From: Imperialibacter sp. EC-SDR9
Lineage (GTDB): Bacteria; Bacteroidota; Bacteroidia; Cytophagales; Cyclobacteriaceae
Length of the DNA: 64,000 bases
Direction: 5' to 3'
Assembly: GCF_902498805.1 (NCBI RefSeq)
Contig: NZ_LR701575.1
Location: 66,454 to 130,453 of the forward strand
Each line of letters opens with the position of its first letter. Position 1 is the stretch's first letter. A program made the position numbers and the translations under genes. Positions 59,301 through 64,000 of this stretch are shown here, one piece after another. The notes under the pieces were generated by a model. That model was not told the DNA's origin, searched no databases, and saw nothing but the letters and a program-made list of their open reading frames with translations.

Positions 59301-60247
59301 TCCCGCTCAGGGTAAGCCCACAGCACCGTGATGCGGTCGTCCTTCTCCACTCTGAAAATATACCCCTGATATTGAAAAACCGGCCTTTGCTGAAGGTCGG
59401 TTGTCAAATTGAAAATCTTCGAATTATTTATTACCGGCACATTTGGCACAGAAAGTTCTTGATACCTATTGGTCGTTTCATGGTACATGAACATTCTATT
59501 TTCGTAGGCAAACAAGACTTTGCTGTCGGGCAAGCACACAACGGGACATTTGTTTCGTATTCCGGGCTCGTAGTTGAAATCAGCCGGAATGGGAATCAGT
59601 GTCAAAGAATCTTTTGTGGTTTTCGCCACAGCAAGGCCCCTATCCGTCATGTACCAAAAGCGACCCTTTTCATCGATGTCAAATCCATACCCAAACTCCG
59701 TGCTATCCTCCGAAGCGAAAATATCACTTACCTGTGTCAGCGTGGAGTCAATATGGTAGTACTCAGTACCATTCTTTACGAACCAGTTTTTCTTTGCATT
59801 GTCACTTACAAAATAGACAAACCGGGCAGCTTTTGGCCCCATGTTAAACTTGAAGTGCAGGTCATCGGATCTCATGAAGGGCTGTACGTCCCTTTGTACT
59901 TCGAAAGTCCTGGGGTTCATCAGATCAACCTTGTAATTAAAGTTCAGTATCCAAAGATTGTTGGCGTCGTCGATAATAAGATCGAGAATTTGAGAGGTAG
60001 ACAGTCTGTTGGGGTCAGGCGAATTACTGTTGAACTGGAGAAATTGGTGCCCATCGAACCGGGCAAGGCCATTCAGCGTAGCCAACCAGATGAACCCGTC
60101 ACCATCCTGGGCCAGGTAAGACACATAATTCTGCGGCAGCCCGTCTTCTACCTCGTAATGCACATAGTTGTTGTACACAGGATCAATCTGTCCGTAACAA
60201 GCGCAAGAGAGTAGTAGAACAAAAAGTAAAATGTTGCATTTGAACAT
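56306..60247 (-). CDS. Hybrid two-component system sensor/regulator (one-protein HTCS)
   Basis: The 1313-residue protein has a signal sequence (NILLFVLLLSCACYGQ) and periplasmic Reg_prop beta-propeller repeats (EDGLPQNYVSYLAQDGDGFIWLAT and others). A Y_Y_Y domain ends near residue 775, and one transmembrane helix follows (LSWWAFTLYGLALSSLVYIYW). The cytoplasmic part has HisKA (His823 in SNITHEFRTPLTLIL), HATPase (NLLSNAIKFT, DTGIGIP, GTGIGLSLV), a receiver (Asp1110 in VVISDIMMPEMNG) and a C-terminal AraC-type HTH. HTCS proteins sense oligosaccharides and switch on polysaccharide-use genes. The start ATG 60247 gives the signal peptide directly. The nearest likely targets are GH28 and GH43. Confidence 0.95.
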   Translation of the reverse strand: MFKCNILLFVLLLSCACYGQIDPVYNNYVHYEVEDGLPQNYVSYLAQDGDGFIWLATLNGLARFDGHQFLQFNSNSPDPNRLSTSQILDLIIDDANNLWILNFNYKVDLMNPRTFEVQRDVQPFMRSDDLHFKFNMGPKAARFVYFVSDNAKKNWFVKNGTEYYHIDSTLTQVSDIFASEDSTEFGYGFDIDEKGRFWYMTDRGLAVAKTTKDSLTLIPIPADFNYEPGIRNKCPVVCLPDSKVLFAYENRMFMYHETTNRYQELSVPNVPVINNSKIFNLTTDLQQRPVFQYQGYIFRVEKDDRITVLWAYPEREKFVVTGLLVDRSNTLWVGINTGGLYKVNLLTPSFHSSEYKVNFVADILMGEIGVPAKELPASWKANQWAYDFRYFSTGKEQMYLKYDYYNYDGPRQLFKLNNKKLEPVETGENSIEYFVGLGESSDKRWALGKYGWMYSWVNDLSPPEQVRMKEINSLAEEVLSDMIVDNDFQWVISVNNTLYQVKDGEIIQRFSPASDNASLIDIVQDPDQSDILWIATLGDGLVKWDKSTKKTSYVYNAKDGLSDNSVGAVVPDSLGNLWMATFNGISRLNKKAGVITAYYKQDGLIESEFNRHHSFTLPDGRIALGGTIGYSVFDPNEFVEDDFEPELKITSLSINNQIQSYSKDHPILTAPLNELQKLQLGYQENSLLLEMAAMQFNGPKKNQYRYKLSGYNQDWVYNGTDRKIKFDKLRSGTYTLAMNASNTNGTWSTNVRELTIKVLPPPWLSWWAFTLYGLALSSLVYIYWRGYRKKIIKQQEEEFNRRENIRLKEVDDMKTRFFSNITHEFRTPLTLILSPLEKQLRDKNFPKEVQSILENNYRHGSHLLKLVNELLDISKLESGFMQSHPSTGRLDTFVKSCVDQFQEIAQTKNIELAAESKNLDGFYQFDKTHLETVLQNLLSNAIKFTEPHGQVHFAVEVGQGDQLRIEVRDTGIGIPEEQLPRLFDRFYQVDETSTRVHGGTGIGLSLVNELVSLMGGEVTVESVVGQGSCFTVYMPVIKMPLHDVEQHDISFTPAESGENVPLVLVVEDNDELRAFIVESLSENNVVVSARNGKEGWEILLDRLPDVVISDIMMPEMNGYELCRQSKQDLRTSHIYFILLTAKTAQESKVEGLEAGADGYIAKPFHLYELELRIQNAMIQQRNLISHYQQQLLATELPTAALSVGDAFIDKFYRFLDRSLHDTSLKVETVAREMAMSNSTLNRKVKSLLGITTNELIKRYRLQKAAELIRAGESIATVAFNVGFETHSYFSQSFKEVYQVTPTEYREQTNGAQD

Positions 60248-60475
60248 CAAACTCAATATAGAAAGCAATTTCGGATTATCGTTGAAAAAGTATCATTCAC
60301 CAGGATGGTTGATATGACCAACTTTGGAACCCCTACTACTCAGTGTACCTGGTGCAGAGCATATTGCTTGCAGCAGCCTTCCTGCGATGCTTTCTTCGAA
60401 TGACTTGATAGATGCAGAACTGGCAAGTTCTTTATCAAAATCAACACCCCCCCTCCCTTCTACCAAACTTATTAA

Positions 60476-60483
60476 TACCTTTG
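60476..60483 (+). promoter_or_regulatory. Putative -7 element for the ABC-F gene
   Basis: TACCTTTG fits TAnnTTTG and lies 19 bases before the ATG. It is identical to the motif in front of the metal operon. Confidence 0.45.
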
Positions 60484-60502
60484 CGGCCTAATTCGGTAAA
60501 AT

Positions 60503-62140
60503 ATGATCTCAGTTGATGCGGTGGGCGTCGAATTTAGCGGCACTACCCTTTTTAGCAATATCACTTTCAATGTCAATCCCACCGACCGCATTGCCCTCAT
60601 GGGTAAAAACGGCGCCGGCAAGTCTACCCTCCTCAAAATCATCGCCGGAGAAAGCAAACCCACCCAAGGCAAGGTAACGGCACCAAAAGAGGCAGTCATC
60701 GCTTACCTGCCGCAGCACCTGCTCACGGCCGACGAATGCACGGTGTTTGAAGAAACATCAAAAGCGTTTTCCAAAATCCTGGACATGAAAAACAGGATGG
60801 AAGAGCTGAATCACCAGTTGGAAACCCGCACCGACTACGAATCAGATGCCTACAGCAAGATTATAGAAGAGGTGTCTGAGCTGAGCGAAAAGTACTACAG
60901 CATTGAAGAGATCAATATTGATGCGGAAGTAGAAAAGACATTGCTGGGCCTCGGCTTCCTTCGGAGTGACTTCACCCGCTCTACCAGCGAGTTCAGCGGG
61001 GGGTGGCGCATGCGCATCGAGTTGGCCAAGATTCTGCTTCAAAAGCCCGACCTCATCCTACTCGATGAGCCCACCAACCACCTCGACATAGAGTCAGTGC
61101 AGTGGCTGGAAGACTTCCTAAAAAACAGCGCCGGTGGTGTGATGGTCATCAGCCACGACAAAGCCTTTGTGGACAACCTGACCAACCGCACCATCGAAAT
61201 CACCCGTGGCCGCATTTATGATTACAAAACCAACTACTCCCACTACCTGGAACTGCGTAAAGAGCGCCGGGAACAGCAGCAGCGCCAGTTCGACGACCAG
61301 GCGAAGCAAATTGCCGACATCCAGGGCTTCATCGACCGCTTCAAAGGCACTTACTCCAAGACTTTGCAGGTGCAGTCCCGGGTGAAAATGCTGGAGAAGA
61401 TTGAGATAGTGGAGGTGGATGAAGTGGATACTTCAGCGCTGAACATCAAGTTCCCTCCTGCCCCACGGTCGGGCAATTATCCGGTGATCGCCACCGATCT
61501 TGGCAAGTCGTATGGCGACCATGTCGTGTTCAAAGATGTCACACTGACCATTGCCCGTGGAGAGAAGGTTGCCTTTGTTGGCAAAAATGGTGAAGGAAAG
61601 TCGACCCTGGTGAAGGCCATTATGGGCGAGATTCCCGTCGACGGCACTTTGCAGGTAGGCCACAACAGTGAGATTGGTTACTTCGCTCAAAACCAGGCTT
61701 CGCTGCTCGATGAAAAGTTGACCGTCTTCGAAACAGTGGATGAAATCGCCAAAGGCGATATACGGTCACGTATCAAAGACCTGCTGGGCGCCTTCATGTT
61801 CAGCGGCGACACCATCGACAAGAAGGTGAAAGTGCTCTCAGGTGGTGAGCGCACCCGACTGGCGATGATCAAGCTGCTGCTACAGCCGGTAAACCTGCTT
61901 ATCCTCGATGAGCCTACCAACCACCTCGACATCAAAACCAAAGACATCCTGAAAGATGCACTGAAAGCGTTCGAAGGCACACTCATCCTCGTTTCTCACG
62001 ACCGTGATTTCCTCGACGGACTGGCGGCAAAAGTGTTTGAATTTGGTAACAAGCGGGTAAAAGAGCACTTCGAAGACATCAATGGCTTCCTGCGGAACAA
62101 GAAGATGGAGAATTTGAAGGAGATTGAGAGAACAAAATAG
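60503..62140 (+). CDS. ABC-F family ATPase
   Basis: The 545-residue cytoplasmic protein has two ABC domains and no membrane segment, as in ABC-F translation factors. Domain 1 has Walker A LMGKNGAGKST, signature FSGGWRMRIELAK and Walker B LILLDEPTNHLDI. Domain 2 has FVGKNGEGKST, LSGGERTRLAMIK and LLILDEPTNHLDI. The linker (KERREQQQRQFDDQAKQIADIQGFIDRF in outline) is the P-site tRNA-interacting type. Length and linker resemble YbiT/EttA-like housekeeping members rather than antibiotic-protecting ones, but resistance cannot be excluded by eye. Confidence 0.92.
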   Translation: MISVDAVGVEFSGTTLFSNITFNVNPTDRIALMGKNGAGKSTLLKIIAGESKPTQGKVTAPKEAVIAYLPQHLLTADECTVFEETSKAFSKILDMKNRMEELNHQLETRTDYESDAYSKIIEEVSELSEKYYSIEEINIDAEVEKTLLGLGFLRSDFTRSTSEFSGGWRMRIELAKILLQKPDLILLDEPTNHLDIESVQWLEDFLKNSAGGVMVISHDKAFVDNLTNRTIEITRGRIYDYKTNYSHYLELRKERREQQQRQFDDQAKQIADIQGFIDRFKGTYSKTLQVQSRVKMLEKIEIVEVDEVDTSALNIKFPPAPRSGNYPVIATDLGKSYGDHVVFKDVTLTIARGEKVAFVGKNGEGKSTLVKAIMGEIPVDGTLQVGHNSEIGYFAQNQASLLDEKLTVFETVDEIAKGDIRSRIKDLLGAFMFSGDTIDKKVKVLSGGERTRLAMIKLLLQPVNLLILDEPTNHLDIKTKDILKDALKAFEGTLILVSHDRDFLDGLAAKVFEFGNKRVKEHFEDINGFLRNKKMENLKEIERTK

Positions 62141-62219
62141 TCGGCAATTAACGAGGTCACTCTGTGCTGAACCGCACGGAGTAACCTCTTTAATCTTGGA
62201 CACGCCTAACCTGACTTCG

Positions 62220-62747
62220 CTAGCGCTTTTTTGACTTTTCTCGTTTGTCTTTAAAATATGCTTCGTCAGCTACATAAATGGTCTTTTTCACCTCACAATA
62301 GACTATGCTCTTGTCTCTGTTGGTAAGTGACGTGGTTTTTACTATTTCGATTTCATTCTCTAAGCCAACTCTCTTTTTGATTTCATCGACCTCTTCCAAT
62401 GAATATGAAAATTCGGCGTAGATGTTTTCCCGGGCCGGGCGCTTGAAGAAAATTTGTGCCGATTTGTCCCAAACCACAAAGTCGTCACCGATGAGGTTCA
62501 TTAACTGCACCATCGGAATCGGGTCCACTGCCGCAAACATACTCCCTCCAAAAATGGAGTTGACATAATTTCGGTTCTTGTAACTAATGGGCAGCTTGAT
62601 GCTCACCTCCATTAGATCATTGGAAACATAAATAATCTTAGCGGTGCTTCTTCTGTACATCGGTGATAGGTTGAACCCGTATTTGAAGAGTTTGGATTTA
62701 CCTACGTACGTAGAGCCTATTTTTGCTATTGTTTGATATATGGACAT
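62220..62747 (-). CDS. DUF4442-like hotdog-fold protein
   Basis: The 175-residue protein fits the DUF4442 family of the hotdog superfamily. It begins SIYQTIAKIGSTYVGKSKLFKYGFNLSPMYRRSTAKI, has NSIFGGSMFAAVDPIPMVQLM at the substrate-helix position, and VVWDKSAQIFFKRPAREN. Relatives are thioesterase-like proteins of unknown substrate. ATG at 62747 is preferred; the longer in-frame start is a TTG. It ends 79 bases from the convergent ABC-F gene. Confidence 0.8.
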   Translation of the reverse strand: MSIYQTIAKIGSTYVGKSKLFKYGFNLSPMYRRSTAKIIYVSNDLMEVSIKLPISYKNRNYVNSIFGGSMFAAVDPIPMVQLMNLIGDDFVVWDKSAQIFFKRPARENIYAEFSYSLEEVDEIKKRVGLENEIEIVKTTSLTNRDKSIVYCEVKKTIYVADEAYFKDKREKSKKR

Positions 62748-62845
62748 GCTCAGCCTTTTTTTAATTCTCGCCAATCAGCTCAATATACGTAACAGCCCTT
62801 ATCTCAGATATACTTCCGAGCAATCGTTGTAGCTGGCAGGCTCTA

Positions 62846-63295
62846 TTATTTCCTTACCCGCACCTGCATTTTCATGAAATATCTACTTACGTAAAAAATA
62901 ATAGCCCCTCCGACACCTTGTTCGACAACGTGATATATCGTGTTTTTCACCTCATAAAGTATCGATGTCTCGTGTGTGGCTGCCATTGCCAAGCCATGTG
63001 GAAACACCCATAAAACCCCAATGATGCAGCCATGCCTTATCCCTTTTGCCCAGGAGTTTTTCCCTTCCGTAGTTGAATAAATATAGGTCATTAAAAAAGC
63101 CAAAATAAAATAAGCGATCAAGGTGGTACCCAGCCCTTCGTGGTGCGGATGCATGTCCTTGTTAACGGTTGGCAATATCAAATTGTGGTAGAGCCCCCCT
63201 ACTACCCACATGCCAAGTCCGGTTAATAGTGCAGAGGCAATAAACCACTTCAGTGTTTTTCCATTGCTCTTTGTTGAAATCTCATTCATAGTCAT
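62846..63295 (-). CDS. Small four-helix membrane protein of unknown function
   Basis: The 149-residue inner-membrane protein has four hydrophobic segments (LKWFIASALLTGLGMWVVGGLY, GTTLIAYFILAFLMTYIY, GIRHGCIIGVLWVFPHGLAMAA, VVEQGVGGAIIFYVSRYF). Conserved-looking His and Gly residues are present (HPHHEGLG, FPHGLAMAATHE). It resembles small DUF1761-like membrane proteins, but I cannot name a family. It is 73 bases downstream of the AraC-type regulator on the same strand. Confidence 0.7.
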   Translation of the reverse strand: MTMNEISTKSNGKTLKWFIASALLTGLGMWVVGGLYHNLILPTVNKDMHPHHEGLGTTLIAYFILAFLMTYIYSTTEGKNSWAKGIRHGCIIGVLWVFPHGLAMAATHETSILYEVKNTIYHVVEQGVGGAIIFYVSRYFMKMQVRVRK

Positions 63296-63368
63296 ATCAG
63301 TTAGTAAGCTGTAAAATATATGACCGCAAAGCTCCCTTCTCGGCGAGTGGAAAACTTGAACAAACGGA

Positions 63369-64000
63369 CTATTTCAAACTTGTCGAAGGCTTTATTCCAA
63401 AATTGTCCTTGAACGTTCTGGTGAGGTGCGGTTGGTCTGCAAATCCGCCAATAAATGCTGCCTGGGTTAAGCTATTTTGCTCATACATGGCAAAAATTGA
63501 CTTTATCAGCTTGCTGTGGAGGACAAATTTTCTAAATGTCAGCCCCGTTTCCTTTTTAAACAATCGGTTAAAATGGCTTACGGACAAACAAACCTGAGGT
63601 GCCACATCATTTACCGATAGTTTCTCTGCCTCGCTCTGCATAATCAATTGAAAACTCTCCATTACCCTGCTGTCAATATCAATATGATCACAGTTTGACA
63701 GCGGAATCGACGAAACAGCATGTAACAGCTCTTTGATCTTTTGTGGATCATTTCCTTCCTGATAAAACCAGTCTTTTATTTGCCCGACAACTGAATCGAA
63801 ATCAGCTATATCCAGTACTCTGACAGCACACTGACTGTCTGACAATTTCAAGCCTTCGCTCGTGTACGGTACAATATGAATAAATGCCAGATAGTCCGTG
63901 TTTCCACTCTTAAGGCTATAGCTAACATTCTTCTGTACTAAGGCAGCGCTGTAGACATCCTCATTATGTCCTGCTAGCTTAATACTGAAAGTCTCGCCAA
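63369..64000 (-). CDS. AraC-family transcriptional regulator, N-terminus beyond the window
   Basis: The frame is open from the stop at 63369 to the window's right edge, giving about 210 residues of the C-terminal part. The two-helix-turn-helix AraC domain is clear: LSVNDVAPQVCLSVSHFNRLFKKETGLTFRKFVLHSKLI, then LTQAAFIGGFADQPHLTRTFKDNFGIKP. Before it lies part of an effector domain (TDYLAFIHIVPYTSEGLKL) and a helical linker. It probably controls the small membrane protein gene that follows. The effector is unknown. Confidence 0.88.
   Translation of the reverse strand, partial: GETFSIKLAGHNEDVYSAALVQKNVSYSLKSGNTDYLAFIHIVPYTSEGLKLSDSQCAVRVLDIADFDSVVGQIKDWFYQEGNDPQKIKELLHAVSSIPLSNCDHIDIDSRVMESFQLIMQSEAEKLSVNDVAPQVCLSVSHFNRLFKKETGLTFRKFVLHSKLIKSIFAMYEQNSLTQAAFIGGFADQPHLTRTFKDNFGIKPSTSLK

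Noticed and set aside
59372-60214. 280-codon plus-strand frame opposite the HTCS N-terminus
   Set aside because: It lies wholly within the well-supported HTCS gene and its translation shows no domain or signal.
60503-62140. ABC-F protein as a ribosome-protection resistance factor
   Set aside because: Its length and linker look like the housekeeping YbiT/EttA group, and it has no resistance-type neighbours or leader peptide.

Overview
The window looks like a chromosomal segment of a free-living Bacteroidetes bacterium, probably of the order Cytophagales. The evidence is a huge surface protein with a type IX secretion (type B/CHU_C) C-terminus followed by a PorP/SprF gene, a hybrid two-component system of the polysaccharide-sensing type, many lipoproteins with Bacteroidetes-style lipoboxes, TAnnTTTG promoter motifs, and no Shine-Dalgarno-like spacing before starts. 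I see no tRNA, rRNA or CRISPR array. Species-level placement is not possible by eye.

Layout. 1-7.5 kb: end of a secreted protein, leuS, a secreted PQQ-type sugar dehydrogenase, a periplasmic GH37 trehalase and 3-hydroxybutyryl-CoA dehydrogenase. 7.6-16.2 kb: a coupled beta-barrel/Kelch-lipoprotein pair, a BaiN-type flavoprotein, a coupled secreted nuclease/zinc-ribbon pair, a TPR lipoprotein, dapD and a glycosyltransferase. 16.3-21.4 kb: a tight metal-import operon (DtxR-type regulator, TroA-like binding lipoprotein, ATPase, a permease carrying its own C-terminal DtxR-like domain, a second permease, a thioredoxin-like protein) behind a striking array of AT palindromes. 

21.6-26.2 kb is the accessory region. 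mnmE is followed by a 2.1-kb segment bounded by a 14-bp direct repeat that is the last coding part of mnmE (FCIGK plus stop). This is the place where SGI1-type islands integrate. The segment carries an unknown protein translationally coupled to mnmE by the junction itself, an antitoxin/truncated PIN pair, an IS200-type insertion and a 5'-truncated nuclease-like gene, but no integrase. A HigB-HigA-HigA-like cluster follows directly outside it.

26.3-35.6 kb: a Tat-exported sugar isomerase-like protein, then a 2318-residue T9SS cargo protein made of IPT, FG-GAP and fourteen 116-residue HYDIN/choice-of-anchor-D-like repeats, with its PorP/SprF partner. 36.4-45.5 kb: a beta-lactamase-fold lipoprotein and a signalling cluster (NarL-type regulator, PAS histidine kinase, Rcp1-like receiver, a REC-7xPAS-GAF protein lacking an ATPase domain, and a 4HB membrane protein). 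45.7-48.6 kb: a divergent GABA-shunt pair. 48.7-56.1 kb: mostly minus-strand genes: GH43, an ECF sigma factor with a membrane partner, an ArsR-AHSA1-VOC operon behind a 16-bp-arm palindrome, GH28 polygalacturonase and an OmpA-like/coiled-coil pair. 56.3-64 kb: a hybrid two-component regulator, an ABC-F protein, a DUF4442-like protein, a small membrane protein and a partial AraC regulator.

The GH28, GH43, HTCS, sugar dehydrogenase, trehalase and sugar isomerase genes together suggest a bacterium that feeds on plant or algal carbohydrates, with much of the machinery on the cell surface.
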